DNA of 64,000 bases from Cladopsammia gracilis (taxonomy: Eukaryota > Cnidaria > Anthozoa > Scleractinia > Dendrophylliidae), in NCBI GenBank assembly GCA_022457155.1, contig JAJGOT010000348.1:310001-374000 (forward strand), read 5' to 3'. Position 1 is the stretch's first letter. Every line of letters starts with the position of its first letter. Position numbers and translations under genes: made by a program. The notes beneath the pieces were generated by a model. It was given only the letters and a program-made list of their open reading frames with translations, was not told where the DNA came from and made no database searches. Shown in pieces: positions 11,867 through 24,600 of this stretch.

Positions 11867-12211
11867 TTAACACGAAGTTCCACTAGAAAAGGGATGGTAC
11901 CTCCTTCATTTCACACTTTCTGGGTGTGAAATACAAATTTCGGCCTCTTTCAATCGTGAAACGTGGTGGATTAGAGCGTCCTTTAAATAAACCTTGCTTC
12001 AAAAATCTCATCAAACCAAGATATTGCCTAAGCAAAATAAAACAAAAAACAAGTTCATGAAGACTTTGGTCATGTTTTTTTTTCCAGATTTTGTCAGTAC
12101 TGGTCTTAGTAATGACGCATGTTGTTTGTAAATTTTCTTATGCTTAAGTGGTTGAGTGACAACTGAAGGTGAGAATGGCCAGACCCCCTTTATGCCGGAA
12201 CTTCTAGTTAA
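11867..12211 (-). mobile_element. MITE family B, copy 1 (reverse)
   Basis: The ends are TTAACACGAAGTTCC and the inverse GGAACTTCTAGTTAA. The interior matches the reverse complement of 46759-47120, including the GGTGAGAATGGCCAG block and the CATGTTGTTTG/AACTGAAG region. The overall length (about 345 bp) is similar to the second copy. It lies just 3' of the ZRANB3 stop codon and may fall in its 3' UTR. Confidence 0.55.
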
Positions 12212-12480
12212 CAAACAATAACACTTTATAACCAAAATGACCTCAACAAGAACAATATTCAGACTAAAAAAAAAAAAAAACACAACCATATGCATATCAT
12301 CCCCTACCTTTTCCCCAAAATGCGATGTTTTGCTATGCTTTTCATTTAAGTGCCTTGCCTTCTTTTTAAGCGTCCTCTGGGGACATGATGTAACAGTCCG
12401 CTGGGCCAAGTCCTTTTTTGCCCAGGAAGAATTGACAAGCTTCCATGAGCGGAACGCTCGACTGTGACCCTTATTCATTA

Positions 12481-12675
12481 TTAGCTACGGGGTCGAAAGA
12501 AAGTCGAGATATCTGCATACCCACCAGCATACCGCAAAACCTTACGTTGTTTCAACCTTTTGTTTAATTCGCCGGTTTCTTTCCTGTGACACATGACACA
12601 CAGGGTACGATAGTTGTCCAATCCACACTCCCCGCCCCCCTCAGACACGGGTGTTATGTGGTCCGCTTCCCAAAA
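12481..12675 (-). CDS. ZRANB3: ZRANB3 exon 21 (HNH nuclease core, stop)
   Basis: Encodes [20 protein letters not shown], then [12 protein letters not shown]. The HNH residues His, Asn and His and the second CxxC are intact. The C-terminus ends [11 protein letters not shown], where human has SDITRFLVKK containing the APIM PCNA motif. The stop TAA is at 12481-12483 and the acceptor is GTTTTGCAG. Confidence 0.9.
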   Translation of the reverse strand, partial: FWEADHITPVSEGGGECGLDNYRTLCVMCHRKETGELNKRLKQRKVLRYAGGYADISTFFRPRS

Positions 12676-15600
12676 CTGCAAAACAGATTTGGAAAAAAGA
12701 AGCAATTTAAATATTGATTGAGCCATTGACATTATCAGGCTGCATAATAATAAATTATAACAGTCGGTGGAGATATCAATAAAAAATAACAATTCCACGG
12801 TAAAAATCATGGAAGCGCGCGCGCAGCACCGGGTTGAATAATTGAAATAACCCTTAAATATGAGAAATTTCACTTACTAACCAACCAAAACATTTCTTTA
12901 TCCCATCTGACTAATACTTAGTAGGTGCAACTGTACTAGTAAGCTATGGGCCGATAGGAGGATCATATAATCTAGTGATGACAGCGCATCCACTAACACG
13001 AGACATTCAATGTGAAATAGTGTATTTAGGATGAGTCAGTCAGTCATGTGATGAATGTATCCTAATAACATATTCTGTCTATTCTCCTGACCCTTTTAAA
13101 TTACATTTCACTTACATTATATTTCAAAAGTTCAGAAAATTGTGCCACGCCAGCTACGAAAAACCACTAAACAACCACCTTTTAGATGTGGCCAAAAAAG
13201 GGCAAAGGTACTAAAACTGATAACATTACTTGATACTTGTATAACATTTCATTTCCCAACGTAACAAAAATAAAAACTTGAACGAAAAAAGGCAACGTTC
13301 GAGAAGACTGACCGACGTAGAATGATAAATATCTCCCGCCAAACCCTTAAATAGTCCCGAGATGTCCCATGACGACACGCGAGCCTCTATATCGTGCCGT
13401 CAGAATAATAATTTCTGACTAGTTCGCTCCTACGTCACTCAGATGTCAGAAATTACATCTTTCGACTACAAAGTGTCAATTTCACAAACGCTTTTTCTGG
13501 AAATTATGAATGAATTACAGTGTATTTTCCCTTACCATGCCTTCTTTGGGCTCCATAACCATCCTCTTCAAGGTCATTTGCGGCAGTGATGCATAAGGAG
13601 TCTGCGCTAAATATGCTGGGCGATCTCTGACTTGCAGGGCTGTAATGTTAAGGAACAAACTGTGAGCATCCAATGAACACAGCTGGCACACACCCCGCTC
13701 CGCTTCAAACAGTGCTCTACGGGCAGCCGTGCCGCTTACACGAACCTAATGCAGGAACAGAGATTTACAAAAGGTAGCGATTAAAATTTTGGTAGCACTA
13801 CTGTATTTTTGCAAGTGTATATCATATTTTAACATTATATAAACATTTTTTCCCTATTCTTTCTAAATTTTTATGTGTTGTGTATATTTTATTGTATATA
13901 TATTGTATTCAGTCATAATTACAATTATTATTGTAATTGTAAGTCCACATGCAATTCAGTCGTAGAACTGCAAAATGCTGCACAACGCTTCCTGTCACAT
14001 TTAACTTAACTCTTTGTACAACCCGCCGGAGGGGTGGGGGTAATAGTGCCGGCTCCGCTCAACACCTTGTCTCAGGCTAGTTGATTGCGGCATGGGGCGA
14101 AGGCTTTAAACCGGTGGCATTTTTTCTAACATCCCAAATTAACAAGCACTGCCAGTATATCCACATCGCTGTTAACCACAGTCATTTCCGGTGTCTGGTT
14201 CATTCACTTTGTACTCCACACGGAGTGGGCAAGCAACAGTGAATATCTTTGATGGTTGAAAACGCTGATTATCAACAAGAGAGTATGAAGGTTAGATATA
14301 ACGTGGAAATATCGTAGTTGTTTACAGTAAAATCACCTGGTACTCCTTTTTGCAGTCGTGTGAACAGAACCTCTTTTCCCAATCAGAGCATTTCAGTCTG
14401 TCAGCAAACTCCACTGTGCCAGAGCAGAACAGGCACAGAGGTAACCCACCAGCATTCATGGCCTGGTAACAAGTCTTAACCTCTGCAACGCCAGAATTTG
14501 GGCTACTCTCTTGGGTACTGTAAGTAGATGTTGGATTTGACTGACCTATAGCAGGAAGGGTAAGTCTTTAACAAGACATCGGTATCAAAGGCTCGAGAAA
14601 CTCGGCCCTTTGTTTTCAGTTGGACCCGTAACACCCGTGAGGGGTGTCACTAGTAAGTGTTACGGCCGTGCAAAAGGAGCTGTAATACAAAGTTTAGAAG
14701 GTCTTGTGCCACATTGTTATACCTGAACACATGCACAGAAATGGAACAGCGATTCTATAATTACAATTAGGATTGTGGCAAAAAGGAATTCAAAGATTTT
14801 ACAGGTTTACATTGTCATATATTCTCAAAAATACGGTCTCACCTCACATGAAGGAAACAAAACACACCACAATAATAAAGTAATTAAACCACGTTAACAC
14901 TGTATAAACACTAACCGTTGTTTGTGTTGTTGTCATGCTCTATTTTGTTGTTCTTTTTCTTTGTTGAAATTCTCGTTTTCTTTACCATACGAATACTTCC
15001 TCCAATTCCTGCTGCTGTATCAATGACCTTTTTAATTCGAGTTTCCTACAACAATGAAGTACAACATTTTGTAAGCGTTGCACATGTATGTCAATCGAAT
15101 TCTGTTTAAAAAGTCGCCGAAGATGACTTTTAACTGAGAATAACTGCTGCAAATCAAAAGTCTCCCTGGACTTTATTCGAGCATTATTTGAAATACCTAA
15201 ACAAAGAACAAACAGAAAAGAAAAGAAACCACAATGTAATGGGCAATAAAAGGTTGAAAGGGAGGTAAGGGGGTTAAAAAGGACCCGAGCAAGAAGAAAT
15301 TACTGATTCGTAAAAGTATAAAAGCGTTTAAACAATCGAAACAGAAGAAAACAAAAACTCGTTAATTCATACCTGGGATGGATGTCGTACATAACTTGAT
15401 TCTCTTGTCAGCCCCTAAAAAACAAGCAAGCAATAACTACATTTACAATAGCCCTGTTGTTAGAGTTTGTACATGACAAAACGTTTTCGAAATACTTTTA
15501 CCGTGGGTAATATGCATAAAAGCGCCCATAACAATTTGTTGTGGTGTTTATCTTGGGTGTTGGTATCCACTGGTTTAATAACCAATCACAAGGCTAAGTA

Positions 15601-18600
15601 TCAAATTACAATAAATTCGAACAATTCTTTTACTGGAAAAATCATCCAGTTTTTAAAGTTTTTTTTTTTTAAACTTATGGGTTTGTAGCCACTACATGTT
15701 ACTAAAGCTACCTGATCTGGAAACAGAGGTCGTGAGTTCAACAATTACTATCAACATGACGCTGATTGTGTACACTTATCCTTTGGTGTTAGATGTCGCA
15801 TAATGTGCTCACCTTCCTAGCTTGCTCATAAGCCCCCAGAGGATCATAATGTGCTCACCTTCCTAGCTTCCTCATAAGCCCCCAGAGGATCATAATGTGC
15901 TCACCTTCCTAGCTTGCTCATAATCCGCCAGAGGATCATAATGTGCTCACCTTCCTAGCTTGCTCATAAGCCCCCAGAGGATCATAATGTGCTCACCTTC
16001 CTAGCTTGCTCATAAGCCCCCAGAGGATCATCAAACACAAGAGCAGACTTGCGCAGAACTCGCTTTTTGCCTTCACCCATCCTGCGGATTGCAAGTAGGG
16101 TCATGAATTGCCAAAAGTGTGATCCCTTTACAAAATGAGTCTAGTTCTTTATATGGTCAATCCTAATGACGTTGGGGGGGGGGGGGGGGGGTTGTGTTCC
16201 GATAGCATTGTAATGCTCGGATAGCCTAGCTTGGGTTCATTGCGTTTATTTCAAACCTGTCTCCCGTGTGTAATCTCAACCTCAACGGCGGCGAGCGAAG
16301 ACCCTGGCTAATAGCAGATAAAGTGGCCTAAATATAATTAATTATACAGTAACTTAAAGATTTGGGTTTCTCCACACTGGCGATGAACTCTATCACCAGC
16401 CGCTATTGGAAGATTTTAAGGCACGTGATCTGCTTTTTGCCAGGGTCTTCCCTAGCCACCATTTTGAATACCGAGTAGATCCTACGGACGAATATCAGTT
16501 ATGAGGACGGTAACTTCAATTACATTGCTTACTAAGATCGACTTTAGATCACCTACAATAATATCTTTTAATATCAATATTGAAGTAATTTAATTAAATT
16601 TACTTCAAAATTAAAATTAAATTGAAATTGTAATTTTTTAATATTTAATTATTTGTTTATTAATTTCATGCTCTTATCAGGTCACCTCTTAATAGAGGTG
16701 TTTTACACTGCTTGGACATCTTACCTTTTCCAGGCCTCAAGCAGCCTCTTCACCTGGCTCAGATTATAATCGCCGTGAAGAATGGTGGGTAGATCTTCCA
16801 CGTTCCCGTTTATCACATCCGACATACAAAAATTGATTCCTAGTGGCTTGTCATCCTACGAAAAAAACAATAAAGTTAACTTCAAAATTCACGGTAACAC
16901 TCTAGCAAAAGTCAAGATCACTAAAGTGCACTCTTACTGGATAGCAACACTGTCTTCTGCTATCCAAAATAAACGAACGCACTGTAAATAAGATTGATTA
17001 ACGGTCATTCATGTGTACCTCACGTCAGAGAGTTAAGACAATTATGCACAGATCATTTGACATACATACTGATATTCTAAGGATAAAATATATCTCATGT
17101 ACGTCAACGTCATTTATGCCCTACCTTAGGACTGGCAATAGATTGATATTTTAAGGGGAAAAGGCGAATTATGCGTTCGGATCGTGTTATAACATGGGCC
17201 TCTTCAACGATAATCTAGTGAAATTGAAACAGTTTTTGGTTGGTTTCACTGATCAACTTATTCAAACGACAATAAGCTCTGTTGAAAAAGATATAGACAC
17301 TAAATGAACTGTTAAGTTCTTTAACCAAAAACCAAAAGCAGTTATGTTTTAACTTAAAGCTCTTGGTTTTAACTTAAAGCTCTTGGTTTTAACTTAAAAC
17401 AGAACATGGCATAGATGGTTACCTCGTTGTATAAGTACACCCGCTCCGTGTAGAGACTCAAACAAAACTTCAGTTTCATTGGCTCAGGAATGTCTTCCTC
17501 TGGTTCTTCAAATTCTTCTTCCTCCACAGGTGGAGCATATTCAGCAACACGACCCTCTTGTTGTACCGTAGTCGGAGAAATTTCGTTGTCACTAGTAAGT
17601 TTAGATGGTTCAATTGTGGTATTTGCTTTGGGTTGTTCAGGAGTTGATTGTAGCTTGTTCTTGAGTTCACTAAGAGTGTAAAGGTTGGAGCACTTTGTAA
17701 AGCCTGTGTAAAGCTGAGTCACTACTGGACTGCTTGATGCTGTGTCACTGCTGGAAGGACAAGAGCTCTGTCCAGAGCTGCTCTCCTCTTCCCACCAGCA
17801 GCCGTCAGAGTCTTCCCATTCTGACATAAACACTTCTTCTGCCGCAGCTTTTAGTTCTTCGAGATTTTCCATAACTTTGTCACTGCTTTGTTCATGTAAA
17901 CATGAAATGGAATCTTCAACTGCTACAACTTCAGAGGAGGGTTCCGTTAAAGGTGCTTCACCATCAACCATATTAACTGAATGATCTGAAAGGTCAGTTA
18001 AGTCGCAGAGCTCATCGAGATCACCTTTACCACGTTGAGAGTTTTCGATTTTTAGCTTGGATGTTTCCATCTTGTCAACACGCACTGAAATGGTATTTTT
18101 GAATGGTATTTCTGCAATCGCATCTTTCTGAGCTGTGGACTGCAAAACTGATGATGTCCATATAGATGCGTTTATGTCACCAACACTTTGCGAATCATAT
18201 GTAGAATCACAAGTGACAATCATATCCTCGGTGACGTCGTTACATTCACCTAATCTTAATCTTTTTCTTGGCCGAGACTTGATTATGTCACAATCGTCAT
18301 TTAAGATCGCAAAATCATCTGCACTAGTGTCGTTGTGACCACTTTCAGCATCACAGTTGGATGACTCCATTGGCTCCGGTGTAAAATCTTTGCCTGCTAA
18401 CTGAGAATCAACGCCACAAATAGTTATGCTGTTGCTCACACTGGTGTCATCAACACATGTCGAGTTATCCAATGGGCTCTCATCTCTCTTCACAGTCTCT
18501 CTCTTTCGTCGGCGTTTACTGCTCGAGTTGATGTTGTCACTGCTGCGCCTTTCTACTTCCTGTGTATACCTACTCGTGCTCTTACGCTGACTCCGCCTTC

Positions 18601-21600
18601 TTGGAGTCAAACACATGGAGCATTCGATCATTAGTGACACGTTGTAAAACGTGCAAACAGAGCATGACCAAGAGGGTAAGCCAGAGTCATCTACACCTTC
18701 GGCAAAAGTGCAGGTTTCTTTATCTTCTGATCTTTCTTTCGACACATTTGACAAGTGAAGAAGAGCAGGGCTATCAGATAATATCTCAGTTCTGTCACTG
18801 CCATCTGTTCGATTTGACGACCCATTCTTTTCTTTTGAGGACCCACCAACAGAGTCGATACTTATTTTCGAGTCTACCACTGACAAGCCTGTAGTTTCCA
18901 ACACTTCAACATTATGACCTTTCGTAAACGAATTTCCAATATCCACGTCATTAGCTATTCTAGTACTATCCTCAGTCTTGACACGTTGTGTAAGACAAAT
19001 GGAACATTCCAACAGCTGCCCATCATTAACAAATGTACAAGCGCTGCAAGACCAGCTAGGTGGCTGTTTTCTGTTTTTATGACTCCTATTTTCGTTAGTT
19101 GCTGTTCTGTTGTTCACCTTCTTTTTGGCGGCTTTTCGCTTCTTTGTCTTGCTGGGTTTCCGCGCAATTGATACTGCCGACTGGGTTTGTTTGATGCTTG
19201 AAGCTTGAAAATCATCGGATGAATCAGCCTCGTCAATACGAATCACTTCACCTACCTCTCCATCAATTGAGTTGGATGCGTTTTTGTTTAAATGTTGCAG
19301 GCACTCAAATAAATTTAAAGAACTGTTAAGGCTGCTACTTCCCGTCTTTTCCTCTAATGACTCATCGATGGAAGTTTTATTTTTCTCATGAGTAAATTCG
19401 TTTTCGCAAGATGTACAACTTCTGGCTTTACTGGAAGATCTTACAGTGTCCAGGCCGAGTGCATTGGTACTCTGATTTAAGATAGAATCCTCTTTACCCA
19501 AGCGTTCCTCCGTTTGGTAAGCACTTGGATGACCATCTTCCTGTCCATTTGTTACATGTACACTAACAGAACATACGTCAGGCTGATGACAGGTTTCCGT
19601 TAAACATTCAATCTGCTCGGAACAAATCGCTCCAGACGATTCCCGAAGGTTTTTTTGCTCGTTTTGTAGCTTGTAACTTGAAGCATTAGGAATAACAGTC
19701 TCTGGATTCTCCTGCAAGTCACGTGTACCAGCTTTAACTGTTCCTTCTCCACTTGGGTACTGTCTTCCTTCAAACTTAATATCATTATTACCATCATTTT
19801 CCTCTTGATCGTTAACTTCTAAGGTCCTATCATTACTTAAGAACTGGCTTTTGCTTTGTGCTGTCGTTATACTCGATGCCTTGTTACAAACAACAGCAAC
19901 GCATTCAATATCCGCCTCTTGTAAGGACGCTAGAAAGCCCCTGTCTTTTTCCCTTGAATCACCATTGGTGCAGACAACCTTGTCCATGTAATCTTCCTTC
20001 TGTTCGGTTTTTACAGTTACTGGCTCGCTCTCGTCATTCAGGTAGCTTTCCAATGTCTGTGATTCTGTCTCGGGATCATCTCCGACAAACTTCAAAGGGC
20101 TTTTGCAACTCGATTCTTTGTTGTGAAAGTTAGTGTAACTTTTGCTTCTTGTAAAAGACAGCTTTCCATCTTTCTCTTTCTTGAATTTTAACATTTTGGG
20201 TTTAAGTGGACAGTGCTCCTTCATAACATCAGGTTTGATTTCAGCATTGTCATCATCCTGCACATTCTCTTTGGTGGTCGGTGTATTGTGTTCATCAGCC
20301 ATCCTCTCCTGAGGAACTTCTAGTGATACTAATGGAAAATAAAAAATTCTGTGTTAACCTGAGTAAAATCTTTAAAGATAAGAGTAAATTAATAACGGTA
20401 AGGGAACATGGAAGGATGCAATCAAACCAGAATTTCAGGATCCGGGTTTGGGAGTTCGATCACGGTGGTGAAAAATTAACTTATTACGGTCACAAAAGTA
20501 CATTGAAATGATGATTATAACCTCTTTTACACGGACACCTCTGTAATATGACCATTTCATACATTGCTTCTTGAAATTAATGTCATTACCCTGGACACTG
20601 TACATGAACATTTTTACACCCTGCACGACCCTCAGTCCTTTTCACTGATGTCCACTCTTTGTCAGAACACTCTGTTAAAAGTAATGTTTTTAGCTCTAGG
20701 ATAGCCGACTGTAAATTATGCTACCACCTCCCATTTAAACCCTACTATAACGGCATTTTCTCGCACATACAGTACAATGTACAGTCGAACTCCACGTTAG
20801 GCCCCAGCGGAATTAAAGCCCATACTTCTACTCTTAAAGTGCCTCACTTAATACAGACACCTCGTCAATGCGGAAAGATTTTCTGATCCTGATGGCGTCT
20901 TATAGTTCGACTGTAGTGGCAGCGCACAATAACAAACAACGATATTTCCGATTGTAACTTGGCGTTATAATGTAGTTCCTATTATATGGTTTTTATTTAC
21001 TCTTCCTCAAAGCTTAATTGATTTCTTTCGTTTCTCAAAAAGAGAACAAAAGAAATCAGTAATGCGCGGCTTGAGCTAGTGCAATGTTTAGGATGAATGT
21101 AATAACCTAATTGTGCCTGTACGATAAAACAGCTTTTAATCGGTATACATCATCCCTGTAGTACCCTGAGTATCAGTATACATCATACCTGTAGTACCCT
21201 GAGTATTGGTATACATGTACATCATCCCTGTAGTACCCTGAGTCCCTATACATTGTACATGTACCTGACATAAGGGTGTCATCATCCACATCATCCCAAA
21301 CAGACAAGTCATCATCATCAGTAACCAATACATGCATTGGCTTAGCACTGGTTATCTCTCCCTGCATGACATTCTCCTTTTCACTGATTTCCTCATGCTT
21401 CTTTAAAGAGTTGTCCAACTGCATAGTATATGAATTTGACTTTGGGGTGAAAAATGAACGAAGGTCCCTTTGGCTGTGATCCTGTTTCATAGTATTTGAA
21501 GAAAGCTAAAAGAAAGATAAATTTTTAGGCCTGTAAAGTGTTATCGTTTTCAGAGTTTACTTAGCAAATGTCAAAGGTTTCTTTACGTTTTATATTTTTA

Positions 21601-24600
21601 ATTGTTACTTAACTGTATACACACATGGTTAAATACTTATAATAACTTATTAAATTATTATAATTATTATTCTAACAATTCAGACTTTATACACACAGCA
21701 TAAAAAGGGAAGTGCTGTCTAATAGCACAACATATTTTTTTTCTGCCTGGCTACAGCAATTTGTCTGTTACACTTGCTAGTTTTTAGGTGGCATAAAGCT
21801 TGTGAATCTAGGTAGAAAAAAAGCCACATCGTCCCCGCCCACAACCCATACATTTCCTTACAACTGGCCTATCAAACTGTAAGAATGTCAGAGTTTGTAT
21901 TGATTAGTGTCCCACATTAGCACAGAACACAAACCTACATCACCTACACTGCCTGCACTTTGACATTACGAAGTTCTCAAAGCTAATCATAAACTGTCAG
22001 GTGACAATGCCACAGCACACACACAGCCACTTAGGTAACCAACCTGTTGCATTACAAAGTCTTCAAGCTCATCAGCATCTTCCTCCTGATCCTGCACCCA
22101 TGCAGCACATGCTGACAGCTGCCGACTTTGATCCTCATCACCATCCTCTACATTAAGCTCCTTACACTCACCATCAAGAGTACTACTGGTTACATACACC
22201 TGTACAATGTAACACAACTTGTCAACTGCATCCTCTACCAGACAGCTACAGTGTAGACCTGTTATTGTACATTGTGCTGTGACTGCCGCATTAAGTTCAA
22301 GTTTATTATTCGATAAACTGATGTTAATGAGACCTGAGACAATCGTAAGAGTCACTTACTGTCGGCGTGTAACATTTCTTTCCCTAGTCCACTTGTTAAG
22401 TGTATGGCCTATTGTTATGCTAATTTTAGAGGGTACTACAATTTCTGTACTTCTCTGTACCCTTGCAAGGCCAAAGTCCAAGCCTTGCTTTCTGTATTTT
22501 CTTAAGGTCTAGGTCAAGCCTGACATTGATATAGTCGCCTTATTTACAATGTCTTTAAGTTTTAAAGCAAAGTCCAAAGTAAGCCAATCTCAGTAAGATG
22601 TTATCAAACAAAGGTCCCAGTCAGTTCTGTCTTATGTTGCCCTCGTGCTCTTACCTATATGTAATAGCGCGTGTCCCACCCAGTTCATTCTTCCATCGCT
22701 TCGCACCGAGCATCATAACAATTTTCCCCCCCACCCTCCCATGACTGAAACCTTTGTGATTTAAAGTTTATCAACTGGAATGTTTTTTCGTAGTATTGTT
22801 TATTAATAAATATGGCGGCAGGGAAGTGCAACCCTTGGCTGCACTTTACCCCACAGTAAGGCTTAGCCCTTGGAGACAGGTCCGGAGAAATATCCATTCC
22901 AGGGTGGGTACCCACAGTCCCACCTGATCTGTACTCCCCCCAGGAGGGCACCCCTCTCCTGGTTCCCTAGTTCCCCGTGACTAGGGATATGGGCCTCACC
23001 CCACTGGAGACAGATCCGGACCACGTCCAGGGTGGCTACCCCCGGTACCACCTGATCTGCTCTCCGCCCAGGAGGGCACTCCTCTCCTGGTCCCCGGGGG
23101 CTTCCCTAGTGTCACTTCCCTGCCACCCTGATTTTACCCATCACCTATGCGTTGTTGTCCTAAATTATCGTACACATCAACCAGCCTGCCTCGAAAGAGG
23201 ATCATTAAGATTGGTTGTTAAGGTGGCTCGACTGGGTTTTTGAGTAACGATACCTTTTAACTTTGAGAAACTTGTGTACCACCATAAAGGATCCAACGGA
23301 AAATCGATTGTCACAGCTGTACTAGAGAAAAATTAAAGTTCCAGATGAAGTAAGTTTTATCGAAATCGGAGTTGCCATAGCAACGTTATGACGTCATTCC
23401 TTGTTTTACATAATACCGAATTACTTGTCATCAAGAGATAAATTTGGAAAACGCTCTCTGGATCTTCGACCTGACGTACTCTATGGAAGCGTTTTCGAGA
23501 AAATTATGAGTGAAGTTTTAGGTGCTTAAATATAACCAAAAACAAAACAATTTTGAAATGTTATTTAAAATTATGTCAACAAGGCTTGATGAAATAATAT
23601 TTTGATGTTAAATGAATTTTATACCATCCAAATATCTTGAGTAAAAATCTCTAGGAAATCGCTCCGTTTGAATTTCAGAAATGTTGGCGTGAATATGAAC
23701 GGGCCTGGACTGTTTTTTCGCTTTTACATCAAATATTGACCCTACACTTATTAAAATCGTCACGAATTAAAAAGCAATCGATGATTTGTTTTTAAACTTA
23801 GTCCTCATGAAGATTAATTAATGTTTAATACAATCTCCAAGTTTCAAATTCATTGAAACATTCTAAGGCTGTCAATTTTTAGCATCAACTCAGGAAAATA
23901 TTGAGCTGATTTTCGCGCTTGTGGCTTGTTGCTTCATTACGCATCTCCATTGTATCAAATCACCGTGGAACTGTAACTTTCAGTACATCATGAATTCATG
24001 TAACACCTAAAACAAAGCAATGAAGTGTTTATGAATTCATTATTTACTGAAATTTACAATTAATTTGAGACAATAGAGATGCATAATGAGAGCAACAAAC
24101 CACTAGCATGAAAATCAGTGCAATATTTTCCTACATTATGTTGAGGCTGAAAATTGACAGCCTTAGAAAGTTTCAATGAATTTCAAACTTGGCAGTTGTA
24201 TTGAATATTAATTAATCTTCACAAGGGCTAAGTTAAACAAAATTCATCATTTGCTTTTAAATTCGTGACCATTTTAAGAAGTATAGGGTCAATTTTTGAT
24301 AAAAACGTGAAATAACACTCCAGACTAATTCATATTCAAGCCAATGTTTATAAAATTCAAATGGACGATTTCGCAGAGATTTTCACTCAAGGTATTTGGA
24401 TGGTATAAAATTCATTTCAGACCAAAATATTATTTCATCAAGCCTTGTAGACATAATTTTTAATAACATTTCAAAATTGTTTTTTTTTTGTTGTATTTGA
24501 ACATCTTAAAACTTCACCCAAAATTTTCTTGAAAACGCTTCCATAGAAATTTGTAAAAGTTTGTAGACCTTAAGACAAGTGTGTCAGGTCGAACATGCAG

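Noticed and set aside
12011..12478. 155-codon minus-strand ORF
   Set aside because: It overlaps a MITE and the ZRANB3 3' flank, has a homopolymer-derived Phe run and no family resemblance.
15799..16028. Regular 46-bp repeats that could suggest a CRISPR array
   Set aside because: Units are contiguous without spacers and hold an exon end and splice donor in an animal gene; this is a tandem duplication.
22685..23243. ORFs on both strands across the GC-rich tandem duplication
   Set aside because: They mirror each other across a repeat inside a ZRANB3 intron and carry no domain.
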